From Bacilli bacterium (GTDB lineage: Bacteria > Bacillota_I > Bacilli_A > JAJDGJ01): a stretch of DNA of 55,506 nt. This document shows positions 1 to 9,765 of this stretch, one piece after another. Both the position numbers and the translations under genes were made by a program. Each line of letters opens with the position of its first letter. Positions within the stretch are counted from its first letter, which is position 1. The notes under the pieces are model-generated. The model saw nothing but the letters and a program-made list of their open reading frames with translations, did not search any database and was not told where the DNA came from. Location: NCBI GenBank assembly GCA_031272545.1, contig JAISTP010000013.1:1-55506 (forward strand), written 5' to 3'.

Positions 1-86
1 CACGCACCGACAATAATCTCTACCATAGAAATAAATACTTGATAAATAGAATCTACTGTTTGAAATGTATTAATAAAATTACTCAT
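1..86 (-). CDS. Partial unknown protein (N-terminus only)
   Basis: An open frame runs from an ATG at 86 off the left edge. It begins MSNFINTFQTVDSIYQVF and becomes hydrophobic, so it may be a membrane protein. It overlaps the end of the upstream transporter gene by 8 bases, which suggests translational coupling in the same operon. The ribosome binding site is weak (GTGGAA). Too little is visible to assign a family. Confidence 0.45.
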   Translation of the reverse strand, partial: MSNFINTFQTVDSIYQVFISMVEIIVGA

Positions 87-1329
87 TTATTTCCACTCGC
101 TTTCTTATTTTTAAATGATAAATAAATACGATTAATCCAAATAAAATAATAATAATAAGACCAACAATACCATTTTTACTATTACCTGTTACATCAGCGG
201 CAATACCCATAATTAAAGCTCCTATAAAAGTAGCTCCTTTACCAAAAATATCATAGATACCAAAATATTCATTACTAACTTCTTTAGGAATAATTTGTGC
301 AAAATAACTTCTTGATAAAGCTTGAATACTACCTTGAAATAAAGCAACACAAACAGCTAAAAACCAAAATTCCCATGGTTTATCTAGTTGCAAAGCAAAT
401 AAAGTAACACCTAAATAACCACAAATACAAATAATAATAACTTGATAATTAGCAATAATCTTAATTATTTTAGTAACAATAATGGTCATTGGAAAAGCAA
501 TAATTTGGGTAAGTAATAAAGCGAGTAAAAGACTATTATCACTAATACCAACATCTTTTCCATAAGAAGTAGCCATTTCAATAATAGTATAAACACCATC
601 GATATATAAAAAGAAGGCAATTAAAAAAGTAAAAACAATTTTATTTTTAATAATATTCTTTATACTTTTAAATAAACGTTTAAAACTTGTTTTTACAAGA
701 TTCTTCTTAGTACTAGCAACATAATATTTTTGATGATAATTCTTCATTAAAGGTAATGTAAAGCATAGCCACCATAAAGCTGTTATTACAAAAGCAATAG
801 TAGTTGCTAGAGTAGTAGATAAACCTAATTTATTAGCATTTAATATTAAAAGTAAACATCCTAGAAAAGGAATACATGAACCAATATAACCCCAAGCATA
901 ACCTAACGAAGAAACATGATCCATTCTTTTTTCATCACTAATATCAGTAAGCATAGCATCATAAAAAATTAATGAAGCATTAAATCCAACACGAGCTATT
1001 AAAATAATAATTAAGAAAATAATCCAATTATTAAATAATCCTAGTAATAAAGTGGCTATCGAACCTAATAAAACAAAGAAAATAAAAAATTTCTTTTTAT
1101 AACCTTTATTATCACCAATACTACCAAGAAATGGCCCAATAAAAGCGACAATTAATGTTGAAAAAGCTAAAACATATCCCCAATAAGCTGTGCTATCAGC
1201 TAAAGAAATATTTGAATTAGAAGCTATATTTTTAAAATAAATAGGAATAATAGTTGATAAAAGCATAACAAATGCGGAATTACCAACATCATATAAAATC
1301 CAATTTTTTTCTAATTTAGTAATTTTCAT
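79..1329 (-). CDS. MFS transporter, UMF1 / Atg22-like family
   Basis: This 416-residue integral membrane protein has about twelve hydrophobic segments. It opens with the family-typical NWILYDVGNSAF stretch and has the MFS loop GSIGDNKGYKKK after the second or third helix. These match the UMF1 (YxiO, vacuole effluxer Atg22-like) branch of the major facilitator superfamily, whose bacterial substrates are mostly unknown; amino-acid efflux is a guess by analogy with Atg22. The start is supported by an AGTAGG site. It lies 8 bases after the phospholipase-like gene and overlaps the partial gene downstream, so the three are probably co-transcribed. Confidence 0.85.
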   Translation of the reverse strand: MKITKLEKNWILYDVGNSAFVMLLSTIIPIYFKNIASNSNISLADSTAYWGYVLAFSTLIVAFIGPFLGSIGDNKGYKKKFFIFFVLLGSIATLLLGLFNNWIIFLIIILIARVGFNASLIFYDAMLTDISDEKRMDHVSSLGYAWGYIGSCIPFLGCLLLILNANKLGLSTTLATTIAFVITALWWLCFTLPLMKNYHQKYYVASTKKNLVKTSFKRLFKSIKNIIKNKIVFTFLIAFFLYIDGVYTIIEMATSYGKDVGISDNSLLLALLLTQIIAFPMTIIVTKIIKIIANYQVIIICICGYLGVTLFALQLDKPWEFWFLAVCVALFQGSIQALSRSYFAQIIPKEVSNEYFGIYDIFGKGATFIGALIMGIAADVTGNSKNGIVGLIIIILFGLIVFIYHLKIRKRVEINE

Positions 1330-1337
1330 ATTTAAAC

Positions 1338-2153
1338 CTACTCAAAATTCTTATTAAAATATTCACTTAATTTAGCTTTACCTAAATAATATTCATATAA
1401 ATTAGTAACATTTTTAACACCAATATCAATAAACTTATCCCAATCATTCATTAAAGCTAAATTAGTTTTATCAAAAGTAGTATCCGGTACTTTTTTAATA
1501 ATCATATTAGAAAAATCATTACCTTTGGCAAATTTCTTACTTAATGTTTTAATAATTGCGCCCTTAATAAAATAAGGAGAATATAATTTAGCCATATAAA
1601 ATCTTGTTTGATATACCGCTTCTTGACATTTCTTAACATCAATTTCAGGATATACAAGATTTAAATAATAACCATATTTTAAAGTAGAATTAATACAATA
1701 TTGACGACGATATCTATGTTCCTTATCTCTAAATCTTGTAATATAACGATGAATAACTTTACGATCTAATTCACTTTCTAAAAGCATATGTTCACTAAAA
1801 TTTTTAGTAGCTTTATTAATAATAGGATGAGCACAACTATCTAAAGTAAAATGATTACATAAACCAAATAAATAAACCATTAACATTTCTCTAGTCCATT
1901 CTTCTTCTTTAGAGACTCTTTCAATAGCATTAACAAATAAATTACGAGCTCTTTTACGATGTAAAGAAGAACCATAACTAGAAATATTATTCTTTTTGTA
2001 AGGTTTATAAAAAAAGAAAATATCTGGTCCTTGAGCTCCTAAATCATAATAATCTACTGATTCTTTATATTTTTTAATTAATTCCTTAATATCTGGACTT
2101 AATTTCTTATATACTTCACGACTAAATACATAATGAGCTGCAAATGCAGGCAT
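1338..2153 (-). CDS. Zinc-dependent phospholipase C family protein
   Basis: The protein opens MPAFAAHYVFSREVY and has GAQGPDIFFFY near residue 40, then several conserved histidines (HRKRAR, CNHFTLDSCAHP), as in the zinc-dependent phospholipase C-like family (PF00882). There is no signal peptide, so it is probably intracellular, and its true substrate is unknown. I prefer the ATG at 2153 over an in-frame GTG at 2162, because the GGAG site lies about 10 bases before the ATG but almost touches the GTG. It is first in an operon with the MFS transporter. Confidence 0.75.
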   Translation of the reverse strand: MPAFAAHYVFSREVYKKLSPDIKELIKKYKESVDYYDLGAQGPDIFFFYKPYKKNNISSYGSSLHRKRARNLFVNAIERVSKEEEWTREMLMVYLFGLCNHFTLDSCAHPIINKATKNFSEHMLLESELDRKVIHRYITRFRDKEHRYRRQYCINSTLKYGYYLNLVYPEIDVKKCQEAVYQTRFYMAKLYSPYFIKGAIIKTLSKKFAKGNDFSNMIIKKVPDTTFDKTNLALMNDWDKFIDIGVKNVTNLYEYYLGKAKLSEYFNKNFE

Positions 2154-2179
2154 AATTATCACACTCCATAACTTTTAAT

Positions 2180-2208
2180 ATTATATCATATCAATTATTA
2201 TATATTAA
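2180..2208 (-). promoter_or_regulatory. Promoter of the phospholipase/MFS operon
   Basis: On the minus strand TTAATA is followed after 17 bases by TATAAT, with a TG one base before the -10 box (extended -10). It lies about 27 bases before the start codon of the phospholipase-like gene. Confidence 0.6.
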
Positions 2209-2240
2209 TAAATATCACAACAATGAAGCTTAATTTATAA

Positions 2241-2268
2241 AGAAAAGAGGATTAATCCTCTTTTTTAT
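2241..2268 (-). terminator. Terminator of the rimP-rbfA operon
   Basis: An inverted repeat (AAAAGAGGAT/ATCCTCTTTT) is centred at about 2252. On the minus strand it ends the six-gene translation operon, and the rbfA stop codon lies within it. The T-rich 3' arm extends towards 2241. Confidence 0.7.
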
Positions 2269-2605
2269 TATTTATTTGTTTAATGATATTTTCAATACGA
2301 TTTCCTTGTTCTAAAGAAGTATCAATTTTAAAGAATAATTCAGGTACTTTTCTCATTTCCATTTCATGAGCTAATCTAGTTCTAATAAAACCTTTAGCTT
2401 TATTTAAAATTTCTAAACCAGCTTGTTCACGATTATCATTACCTAGAAAATTAACATAGATAGTTGCCTGTGATAAATCATTAGTAACTTTTACATCAGT
2501 AATGCTAATGAAACCTAATTTATTATCTTTCATTTCAAATTGAATGATATGCGATAACTTACGTAACATTAAATTTTGAATACGTTCTACTTTTGCACTA
2601 GCCAT
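2252..2605 (-). CDS. rbfA: Ribosome-binding factor A
   Basis: This 117-residue KH-type protein has family-typical length. It has the N-terminal pattern RIQNLMLRKLSHIIQ, the middle VTNDLSQATIYVNFLG and the C-terminal motif KVPELFFKIDTS. RbfA helps mature the 16S 5' end in the 30S subunit and is important in the cold. Its ATG overlaps the infB stop codon by one base (TAATG), so translation is coupled. It is the last gene of the operon, and a terminator hairpin covers its stop codon. Confidence 0.96.
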   Translation of the reverse strand: MASAKVERIQNLMLRKLSHIIQFEMKDNKLGFISITDVKVTNDLSQATIYVNFLGNDNREQAGLEILNKAKGFIRTRLAHEMEMRKVPELFFKIDTSLEQGNRIENIIKQINNKKED

Positions 2606-4443
2606 TAGTATTTACTAACCTCTTCCATGATATATCCTTCCACAACATCGCCTTCTTTAATATCATTATAGTTTTCAATAGTTAAACCACATTCATAACC
2701 TGAAGCAACTTCTTTAACTTCATCTTTAAAACGTTTTAAAGAACCTAATTCACCATCATAAATGACAACACCATCTCTAATTAAACGAACTTGTGAATTA
2801 CGAACAATATTTCCTTCAGTTACATAACATCCAGCAATAGTACCAATCTTACTAACTTTAAATATTTGTCTAACTTCAGCTTGACCAGTAATCTTTTCTA
2901 CAATATCAGGATCTAACATTCCTTTCATAGCATCTTCAAGTTCTTCAACAATTTTATAAATGACATTATGTAATCTGATTTGAACGCCTTCTTCCTCAGC
3001 TTTTTGGCGCACACTTGCTATTGGGCGAACATTAAATCCATAAATAATAGAATTACTTGCTTGAGCTAATAAAACATCAGATTCAGAAATGGCTCCCGCA
3101 CTTGAACGAACTACATTGATACGAACACCTTCAATATTAGTTTTTTCTAGCGTTGCTTTAATAGCTTCCGCACTACCTGCCACATCAGCTTTAACAATAA
3201 CATTAATTTCTTTAATGTCACCTTCTTTAATTTGACGAGATAAATCATCTAAAGATAAAGCAGCACTAGCACGACGTTGATCATCAAGCATTTTCGCATA
3301 TCTTTTTTCACCAATAGTACGAGCTTCTTTTTCAGTTTCAAAAGCCATAAACTTTTCACCAGCTTCTGGAACATCATTTAAACCAGTGATTTCAACTGGC
3401 ATACTAGGACTAGCAACTTTAACTAATTTATAATCATCATCATACATTTGTCTAACACGTCCAAAGGTATTACCAACAACTATTGGATCTCCAACTCTTA
3501 ATGTACCATTTTCAACTAATAAGGTTGCAACAACCCCTTTTCCTTTATCAAGCTTAGCTTCAATAACGGTTCCATATGCATGACGTTTAGGATTAGCTTT
3601 TAATTCTTGAATTTCAGCTACTAATAATAAAGTTTCTAATAATTCATTAATCCCAATCCCTTTTTTGGCAGAAATGTTATTGTAAATGGTATCGCCACCC
3701 CATTCTTCAGGCATTAAACCATGTTCAGCCATTTCAGCTATTACTTTATCAGGATTAGCTCCTTCTTTATCAATTTTATTAACAGCTACAACAATAGGAA
3801 CTTTTGCATCTTTCGCATGATCGATAGCTTCTAATGTTTGTGGCATAACTCCATCATCTGCCGCAACAACTATAACAACAATATCAGTTACACTAGCTCC
3901 ACGCGCACGCATTGCAGTAAAAGCTTCATGCCCTGGTGTATCTAAGAAAGTAAGTTTTTGACCCTTAATACTTACTTGATAAGCTCCAATATGTTGCGTG
4001 ATACCACCAAATTCACCTTCAATAACTTTTGTTTTTCTAATAGTATCTAATAAAGTTGTTTTCCCATGATCTACATGTCCCATAATCGTAATTATTGGGC
4101 TTCTTGGAACTAAGTCTTTAGGATCATCTTCAATTTCAAAATCTTCAAACATAATTTCACTATTTTCAACTTGTTTACTAGCTTCAATATTATATTCTAA
4201 ACAAATCAATTCAACCATTTCATCATTTAAAGATGAATTAATAGTTGCCATATGACCTAATAAAAATAATATTTTAATTAATTCAGCAGGTTGTTTATTT
4301 AATTTACTTGCTAATTCACCTACTGTAATTCCTTCATAATACTCTACAACACCATCTTCTACTTTTTCATGATGATGTTCTTGAGTAGTTGGAATATTAG
4401 ATATTAGTCCACTATCTTTTTTCTTATGGTGTTTCTTTGCCAT
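2605..4443 (-). CDS. infB: Translation initiation factor IF-2
   Basis: IF-2 is a GTPase that brings fMet-tRNA to the 30S subunit. The 612-residue protein has a short His/Lys-rich start and an IF2_N domain at about residues 35-85. The G domain starts near 115 with G1 [10 protein letters not shown]3 DTPGHEAF and G4 NKID, followed by domains II, III and the fMet-binding C-terminal domain. It is much shorter than Bacillus or E. coli IF-2 because the long N-terminal linker is missing, as in many compact genomes. An AGGAGG site lies before the ATG. It follows ylxQ by 10 bases. Confidence 0.98.
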   Translation of the reverse strand: MAKKHHKKKDSGLISNIPTTQEHHHEKVEDGVVEYYEGITVGELASKLNKQPAELIKILFLLGHMATINSSLNDEMVELICLEYNIEASKQVENSEIMFEDFEIEDDPKDLVPRSPIITIMGHVDHGKTTLLDTIRKTKVIEGEFGGITQHIGAYQVSIKGQKLTFLDTPGHEAFTAMRARGASVTDIVVIVVAADDGVMPQTLEAIDHAKDAKVPIVVAVNKIDKEGANPDKVIAEMAEHGLMPEEWGGDTIYNNISAKKGIGINELLETLLLVAEIQELKANPKRHAYGTVIEAKLDKGKGVVATLLVENGTLRVGDPIVVGNTFGRVRQMYDDDYKLVKVASPSMPVEITGLNDVPEAGEKFMAFETEKEARTIGEKRYAKMLDDQRRASAALSLDDLSRQIKEGDIKEINVIVKADVAGSAEAIKATLEKTNIEGVRINVVRSSAGAISESDVLLAQASNSIIYGFNVRPIASVRQKAEEEGVQIRLHNVIYKIVEELEDAMKGMLDPDIVEKITGQAEVRQIFKVSKIGTIAGCYVTEGNIVRNSQVRLIRDGVVIYDGELGSLKRFKDEVKEVASGYECGLTIENYNDIKEGDVVEGYIMEEVSKY

Positions 4444-4453
4444 AATATTCCTC

Positions 4454-4747
4454 CTATCTTAATTTATTTATAATTAACTTTTTAAAATTACTATCAATTA
4501 TACTAAAATATAAACGATTAACTTTACCTGTTGCCTTGAAAATATCTTCCATACTTAGCATTTCAAGATAATCAATTCCATAATAATTACATTTATCAAT
4601 TAAACGCTTCTTAGTATTATCACTAGCATCAATACTAATAATTACTAATTGAGCTTGTTTTTTTTGAATACTAAGGATTACTTTTTCACCAAAAACTAAT
4701 TTATTAGCTTTCATTGCTAATCCAATAACACTTAATAAATTATTCAT
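4454..4747 (-). CDS. ylxQ: YlxQ, L7Ae-family RNA-binding protein
   Basis: The small 97-residue protein has L7Ae/L30e fold features: [17 protein letters not shown] at the start, [16 protein letters not shown] in the middle and a short C-terminal helix. Its place between ylxR and infB is the standard Bacillota arrangement. The family binds kink-turn RNA, but its cellular role is not settled. It overlaps the end of ylxR by 8 bases. Confidence 0.88.
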   Translation of the reverse strand: MNNLLSVIGLAMKANKLVFGEKVILSIQKKQAQLVIISIDASDNTKKRLIDKCNYYGIDYLEMLSMEDIFKATGKVNRLYFSIIDSNFKKLIINKLR

Positions 4748-5003
4748 TAATAAGTCCAGCTAATTCTTGATAAATATCATCAATATTAGTAATTTTAAAA
4801 GCTTTTTCAAAAACTTTTCTTTTTTTCGCTAATTCAACATTTTCTTTGGTAAGCTTAATATAAGCTCCTCGACCATTCATTTTCCCTGTTTGATCAACTT
4901 TAATCTCATTATCTTTATTCAAAACAATTCTAATCATTTCTTTTTTAGGATATTGTTCATTAGTAATCAAACACTTACGAAGTGGAATCTTTTTTTGTTT
5001 CAA
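4740..5003 (-). CDS. ylxR: YlxR / RnpM, RNase P modulator
   Basis: The family signature is clear: KKIPLRKCLITNEQ at the start, KKEMIRIV, then GRGAYIKL. YlxR (RnpM) binds RNA and has been reported to modulate RNase P. The open frame also allows a GTG start at 5012. I choose the TTG at 5003, because it gives the typical MKQKKIPLRKC start and lies about 9 bases after AAGG. It sits 11 bases downstream of nusA. Confidence 0.9.
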   Translation of the reverse strand: MKQKKIPLRKCLITNEQYPKKEMIRIVLNKDNEIKVDQTGKMNGRGAYIKLTKENVELAKKRKVFEKAFKITNIDDIYQELAGLINE

Positions 5004-5014
5004 ATTAATCACCC

Positions 5015-6508
5015 TTATTCATCATAGTATTTATCATACTCATCGTAATCAACTTCATCATAATATTCTTCTTCTTCTTCTTTTTCTTTTTCTTCCTCAG
5101 CTCTAATAGCAGCTAATTCTTCTTCTGTATAAATCGGAACAACTGGTTTTTCTTCAGGTTTTTCAACATCTAAAAAAGTTATTTCTTCTTCTTTTTCTTG
5201 TTCTTCATTAGTTTCTTCCACTACTTCTTTTTTAATCTTCTTCTTTGTTACTGGAGTAGCTCCTGCTTCTCTAATATCTTGTAATAAAGTTTCTAAATCA
5301 ATAACTGGCTTACTATCTTCATCATTATCTTCTTCTTCATAAATTGGATAATAATCATTAACAACAGGACGTGGCTTTTTAATAATTTTCTTAGGCTTAT
5401 TTTCATTATCTAAAACAACTTCTTCTTGTCCTTGATAAACACTACCATTATTAAGTAAAGTTAAATTCATTTCTTCAGCTTGTGATAATGATTTAATATC
5501 AATTTTATAACCAGTAAGTAGATGAGCTAATTTAACATTTTGACCTCTTTTACCAATAGCTAGACTTAATTGATCATTAGGAACAATAACAATAGCTTCA
5601 TTGCTTTCAGCATCATAATCAATAGATAAAGTTTTTGCTGGAGCTAAAGCATTAGCAATATAAACAACTGGATCTTTACTATATTCAATAATATCAATCT
5701 TTTCATTATTTACTTCACTAGATACTGCTTGTACTCGCATTCCTTTAGGGCCAATACAAGCTCCGATAGGATCAAAATTTTCCTCAGTAGTTGAAACAGC
5801 CATCTTAGCACGATCACCTGCTTCTCTAGCAATAGAATCAATAATAACACGACCAGTTTGAATATCAGGAACTTCTGCTTCAAATAATCTCTTTAAGAAA
5901 TTATTATCACTTCTTGATAAAGTAATATTAGCCCCTTTCGCATTACTATCAACATCGACAACATAAACTTTAATACGATCGCCAACTTTTAATCTCTCAT
6001 TAGGAATTTGATTTTTAGCTTGTAAAATACCACCAGTTCTACCTAAATTAATAATGGCATAATTTTTTTCAACCATATCAATAGTTCCAACAATTATTTC
6101 ATCTTTCTTTTCCGCAAACTCATCATAAACTAAAGATTTTTCTATTTCTCTAATTTTTTGTTTAACAACTTGTTTAGCTTGAATAGCAGCTAATCTCCCA
6201 AAATCATCAACATTTACTTCATTATAAACAATATCATTTTCTTGATATTCACTATTAATTTTATGAGCATCTTCTAAAGAAATCTCTAATTCATCATCCT
6301 CTACTTCTTTAACAACAGTATACTTTTCAAATAATCTTATTGTTCCTTCATTAACATCAATTTGAACTTCAACAGGTGTTTCTTTTTGTTTCTCTTTTTT
6401 ATAAGCTCTTTCTAATGCTTCTTTTAAAGAATCAATAATTACTTCTTTAGGTATACCTCTTTCATTTTCTAAAATACTTAAAGCGTCTAAAAAATCATTT
6501 GCTTTCAT
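5015..6508 (-). CDS. nusA: Transcription termination/antitermination factor NusA
   Basis: The 497-residue protein shows the NusA N-terminal RNA-polymerase-binding domain (about 1-125), an S1 domain (about 135-200, GTIDMVEKNYAIINLG) and tandem KH domains (about 230-345; ACIGPKGMRVQAV and AIGKRGQNVKLA). The last 150 residues are a low-complexity, very acidic Glu/Asp/Lys tail, longer than in Bacillus NusA and of unknown role. NusA controls pausing, termination and antitermination. It lies between rimP and ylxR as usual. Confidence 0.97.
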   Translation of the reverse strand: MKANDFLDALSILENERGIPKEVIIDSLKEALERAYKKEKQKETPVEVQIDVNEGTIRLFEKYTVVKEVEDDELEISLEDAHKINSEYQENDIVYNEVNVDDFGRLAAIQAKQVVKQKIREIEKSLVYDEFAEKKDEIIVGTIDMVEKNYAIINLGRTGGILQAKNQIPNERLKVGDRIKVYVVDVDSNAKGANITLSRSDNNFLKRLFEAEVPDIQTGRVIIDSIAREAGDRAKMAVSTTEENFDPIGACIGPKGMRVQAVSSEVNNEKIDIIEYSKDPVVYIANALAPAKTLSIDYDAESNEAIVIVPNDQLSLAIGKRGQNVKLAHLLTGYKIDIKSLSQAEEMNLTLLNNGSVYQGQEEVVLDNENKPKKIIKKPRPVVNDYYPIYEEEDNDEDSKPVIDLETLLQDIREAGATPVTKKKIKKEVVEETNEEQEKEEEITFLDVEKPEEKPVVPIYTEEELAAIRAEEEKEKEEEEEYYDEVDYDEYDKYYDE

Positions 6509-6526
6509 TATTCTTATCTAACCTTT

Positions 6527-6985
6527 CTAGAATTTTATAGCTTGTCGAGCTAATTTTATATTATCCCAGTTAATACTAATTTGTTTCTTAACTGCCTTTA
6601 CTAAATATTGAATAGTAATACCTTCATCATTAACATCAAGAAGATATCCTTCAACATCATTCATCCCTTTTAGTGGATTAATAAATTTCACATAGACAAA
6701 TTCATTAATATTATCTTCAAAGTGAGTTCTATTCTTGAAAACTTTTTCCGCCCCAGGTGAAGAAATTTCTAATAAATATTCATTTTTTATAATATCAATT
6801 TCATCCATTAAATCAGATATAAGTGGTGTTACTTCCACAATATCATCTAAACTAATGCCACCCTTTTTATCAATAAATATTCTTAGAATATTTTCATTAT
6901 GTTCTTTAACATATTCCACATCATACAATTCTAAATTATATTCATTAATTATTGGTAAAATACTTTCTTTTATTTTTTCAAACAT
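6527..6985 (-). CDS. rimP: Ribosome maturation factor RimP
   Basis: This 152-residue protein has RimP hallmarks: an N-terminal alpha/beta domain with LYDVEYVKEHNENILRIFID and LEISSPGAEK, and a C-terminal SH3-like barrel. RimP assists 30S assembly. A GAGGTGAG site precedes the ATG. It is the first gene of the operon, 18 bases before nusA, behind a mapped promoter and leader hairpin. Confidence 0.95.
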   Translation of the reverse strand: MFEKIKESILPIINEYNLELYDVEYVKEHNENILRIFIDKKGGISLDDIVEVTPLISDLMDEIDIIKNEYLLEISSPGAEKVFKNRTHFEDNINEFVYVKFINPLKGMNDVEGYLLDVNDEGITIQYLVKAVKKQISINWDNIKLARQAIKF

Positions 6986-7008
6986 TTACTCACCTCAATA
7001 AATAATAA

Positions 7009-7031
7009 TGAGAGGTTTGCACCTCTCATAC
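7009..7031 (-). promoter_or_regulatory. Leader hairpin of the rimP operon
   Basis: A perfect stem (ATGAGAGGT/ACCTCTCAT with a short loop) forms at the very 5' end of the predicted rimP-operon RNA, starting within about 10 bases of the expected transcription start. It is followed by an A/T-rich stretch and the rimP ribosome binding site. It could protect the 5' end from degradation, bind an operon product, or act as a weak attenuator; the sequence alone does not decide. Confidence 0.5.
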
Positions 7032-7038
7032 TTTAATT

Positions 7039-7067
7039 ATTATATACTTTTATTTATATAATGTAAA
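7039..7067 (-). promoter_or_regulatory. Promoter of the rimP-nusA-infB operon
   Basis: On the minus strand TTTACA is followed after exactly 17 bases by a consensus TATAAT, about 55 bases before the rimP start. Confidence 0.75.
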
Positions 7068-7118
7068 GTATATGTCCAAAGAACTACTTATTAATATTTC
7101 TAAAATAAAATACTTAAA

Positions 7119-7148
7119 TTGTTTAATAATAAAGATTAATGCTATAAT
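7119..7148 (+). promoter_or_regulatory. Promoter of hslO
   Basis: TTGTTT, an 18-base spacer and TATAAT lie 22 bases before the hslO start codon. No CIRCE or CtsR-like repeat is visible nearby. Confidence 0.6.
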
Positions 7149-7170
7149 ACTAAAGAAATGAGGAAGATAT

Positions 7171-8049
7171 ATGGCAATAAGAGGTTTAGCTTTAAATAAT
7201 GAAGTAAGAGTTTATGGTATTAATAGTACTGAAATTGTAAGAACAGCCCAACAAAAACTAAATACTAGTGCTTGTGCTAGTGCTGCTTTAGGACGTGTTT
7301 TGTCAATTGTTTCTTTAATGGGAATAATGTCTAATGATCAAGAACAAATCATTGTTACTATCGATGGAAATGGTCCCTTAAAAAAAATACATGCCCATTA
7401 TATGGCCAATCATACCATTAGAGGATATGTTGATAATCCACAAGTTGAAGTTTTGATAAATGATCAAAAGAAATTAAATGTTAAAGAAATAGTAGGTACT
7501 CAAGGAACATTATCAGTAATGATAAAATATGGTTTAAAACAAGATTACTTTGGCATGACCAATTTAATTAGTGGTGAAATAAGTGAAGATTTTGCTTATT
7601 ATTTTGCATCAAGCGAACAAATCCCTTCAGTAGTTAGTGCAGGTGTTTTAGTAGATAAAGATGGAACGATAATAAGTGCTGGAGCCATCATCTTTCAATT
7701 ATTACCGCAAGCTAGTGAAACAACAATTCAATATTTAGAAAATTGTATTGATAAAATAAGTAATATCTCTTCAAAATTAAAAGAAGATAATGATATAATG
7801 CATGTTATTAATAATGTTTTTGAAGATTTTACTTTATTAGAAAAAACTAATGTTACTTATAATTGCCCTTGTACTAAAGAAGAATTTTATTATAAAATAG
7901 CAACTCTTTCAATTAAAGATTTAAAACAAATAAAAGAAGAAGATCATCAAATAGAAGCAATATGCCCTTGGTGTAATACAAAATATCATTTTAATGAACA
8001 AGAAATAGACCAAATAATAAAAGATAAACTAAAAGCCAAAAAAGATTAG
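7171..8049 (+). CDS. hslO: Redox-regulated chaperone Hsp33
   Basis: Hsp33 is a cytoplasmic holdase that is activated when its zinc-binding cysteines are oxidized. The 292-residue length matches the family. The N-terminal domain contains ALGRVLSIVSLMG and IDGNGPLKKIHA. The C-terminal zinc switch is complete: CPC near residue 230 and CPWC near 265. The ATG follows GAGGAAG at good spacing. Its stop codon lies inside a bidirectional terminator shared with the converging LtrA-like gene. Confidence 0.96.
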   Translation: MAIRGLALNNEVRVYGINSTEIVRTAQQKLNTSACASAALGRVLSIVSLMGIMSNDQEQIIVTIDGNGPLKKIHAHYMANHTIRGYVDNPQVEVLINDQKKLNVKEIVGTQGTLSVMIKYGLKQDYFGMTNLISGEISEDFAYYFASSEQIPSVVSAGVLVDKDGTIISAGAIIFQLLPQASETTIQYLENCIDKISNISSKLKEDNDIMHVINNVFEDFTLLEKTNVTYNCPCTKEEFYYKIATLSIKDLKQIKEEDHQIEAICPWCNTKYHFNEQEIDQIIKDKLKAKKD

Positions 8050-8074
8050 TATTAATTAAACTAATCTTTTTTAT
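8038..8074. terminator. Bidirectional terminator between hslO and the LtrA-like gene
   Basis: The inverted repeat AAAAGATTAGT/ACTAATCTTTT has A-rich and T-rich flanks on both sides, so it can work for both converging genes. Both stop codons lie within the arms. Confidence 0.8.
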
Positions 8075-9173
8075 TTACTCTACTATTTTTTAAAACAATA
8101 ATATCAATAATAGAAGTAATTACTATCAATATAATATAATAAACAAAGTAATGTTCTTTAAAAATCAAACCAAATATTCCTAAACCAATAATAACTATTA
8201 TTAAAATAAATATTCTTTTAAAAGCTATCTTTTCTTTAAGATAATCATAATATTCAAAAATAATATTTTTAAAGAAAATAAAACAAACTAATGCGACAAA
8301 ACCAATAAGATATAATAATAAACTTTCATTAATAAAGAAACCAATATGAATTAAACAAGCTATCAGCATAATCGAACTAATAATAAATAAATGTGAATAT
8401 AATAACAATTGTCCACTACCTTGATGTCTTTTATTTATAATATCATCATATTCACTATAATAAGAAAGAAATAATAAAATTAAAGCTAATAACATAGCTA
8501 ATAAAAAACAAATATTATTAAAACTAAAACTATTATTTTCTATAAAAGATACAACTGAAACAATTGCTTCACCAAAACTTATCATTACTAATAATCCTAA
8601 ACGTTCAGCTAAATGGCCAATATGCACAGGAACTAATTTTAATTTAGAATGATATATTAAAGGTAGAATTAAATCAAGAAAAATACCTAAATACATAATT
8701 ACATATCTTAAAGGTGATGGAATAAATAAAGATAATAATGTTATTAATAATCCAACACTTAAACAGCTAGCTAATGTCTTTGAAACAATACTATTATTAC
8801 TATCATCATTACGTTTATAAGTAATAATATATTCAATAATAGTTACTAAACGAGATAAAGCATAACCTAAGATAAAAGTAAAATAAGTTTTATCAAAATC
8901 AAGATTAAAACTAGCACACATAATAACAATCGCTAGAATTTGTAATCCCATAAAAATAATAGGAACTTTTAAATATTTATCAAAACGATTGTAAAACATA
9001 GTTTGACCAGTCCAAGCCCACCATAAAGGAATAACCATTAAAAAATATTTAAATAATATTTCTAAAGATTGTTCTTCTTCAATATTTAATAACCAATGAT
9101 TGGTACTGGCAATCGCAACCACAAAAATTAAATCAAAAAATAATTCTAACCAAGTAACTTTCTTTTCTATCAT
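8061..9173 (-). CDS. LtrA-like low-temperature-requirement membrane protein
   Basis: The start VTWLELFFDLIFVVAIAS is the signature of the LtrA family (named for low-temperature growth in Listeria). The 370-residue protein is almost entirely made of hydrophobic helices, about ten. An AERLGLLVMISFGEAI stretch near residue 190 is also typical. The biochemical function of the family is unknown. The start is supported by GGAG. It appears to be a single-gene unit. Confidence 0.85.
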   Translation of the reverse strand: MIEKKVTWLELFFDLIFVVAIASTNHWLLNIEEEQSLEILFKYFLMVIPLWWAWTGQTMFYNRFDKYLKVPIIFMGLQILAIVIMCASFNLDFDKTYFTFILGYALSRLVTIIEYIITYKRNDDSNNSIVSKTLASCLSVGLLITLLSLFIPSPLRYVIMYLGIFLDLILPLIYHSKLKLVPVHIGHLAERLGLLVMISFGEAIVSVVSFIENNSFSFNNICFLLAMLLALILLFLSYYSEYDDIINKRHQGSGQLLLYSHLFIISSIMLIACLIHIGFFINESLLLYLIGFVALVCFIFFKNIIFEYYDYLKEKIAFKRIFILIIVIIGLGIFGLIFKEHYFVYYIILIVITSIIDIIVLKNSRVNKKD

Positions 9174-9247
9174 TAAATCAACTCCAATAAACTTATATAA
9201 TTATATCATAACAATAAATACAACTAATAAGTGATAATAATTCAATA

Positions 9248-9751
9248 TTAATAATATTTAGTTACATAATTAATTAATTCAATAATTTGATTTTTAGAAG
9301 TATAATCTACTTTATTATTATATGTTTCTAATATTATTTTTTCACTAGCACTAATATTATCCTTACTCTTTTTATTGATCATCTTAAATAATAATTTAAT
9401 TAAAATCTTATGATTTATTTTTAAATTATCATAATCACAAGCCCCTCTAAAATAAAAAAACTTCTTTACATCACTACTATAAGTATCATTTAATTTATTT
9501 AAATCAGTATCATTAACATCGCTTAATCCTACATAAAAGATAATAATATTATTTACTTTATTAAATCTTTTACCAATACTCTTACTAGCATAAATAGGAT
9601 TACCATAAATAATTAAATCATATTTTAATAAATCTTTTTCATCAATATTATCACTATCAAACATATCACATTTTAAAGCATCTTTAATCCATAAAGCATA
9701 CCTTTTAGTACAACCATATTTAGACTTATATATTACTACAATATTCTTCAT
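9248..9751 (-). CDS. Flavodoxin-domain protein
   Basis: The 167-residue protein starts MKNIVVIYKSKYGCTKRYA, the phosphate-binding loop of flavodoxins of the HemG/flavodoxin_5 type. A second FMN-loop-like segment is YDLIIYGNPIYASKS. FMN-based electron transfer in the cytosol is likely; the partner is unknown. It lies 14 bases after the FMN-binding-domain gene and belongs to a TetR-headed operon, which suggests a regulated flavin redox module. A strong GGGGGA site precedes the ATG. Confidence 0.8.
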   Translation of the reverse strand: MKNIVVIYKSKYGCTKRYALWIKDALKCDMFDSDNIDEKDLLKYDLIIYGNPIYASKSIGKRFNKVNNIIIFYVGLSDVNDTDLNKLNDTYSSDVKKFFYFRGACDYDNLKINHKILIKLLFKMINKKSKDNISASEKIILETYNNKVDYTSKNQIIELINYVTKYY

Positions 9752-9765
9752 TTTATCCCCCTACT

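Noticed and set aside
7009-7031. Terminator for hslO or an rRNA-type leader
   Set aside because: The stem lies on the transcript start side of rimP, upstream of hslO, and lacks a T run on either strand.
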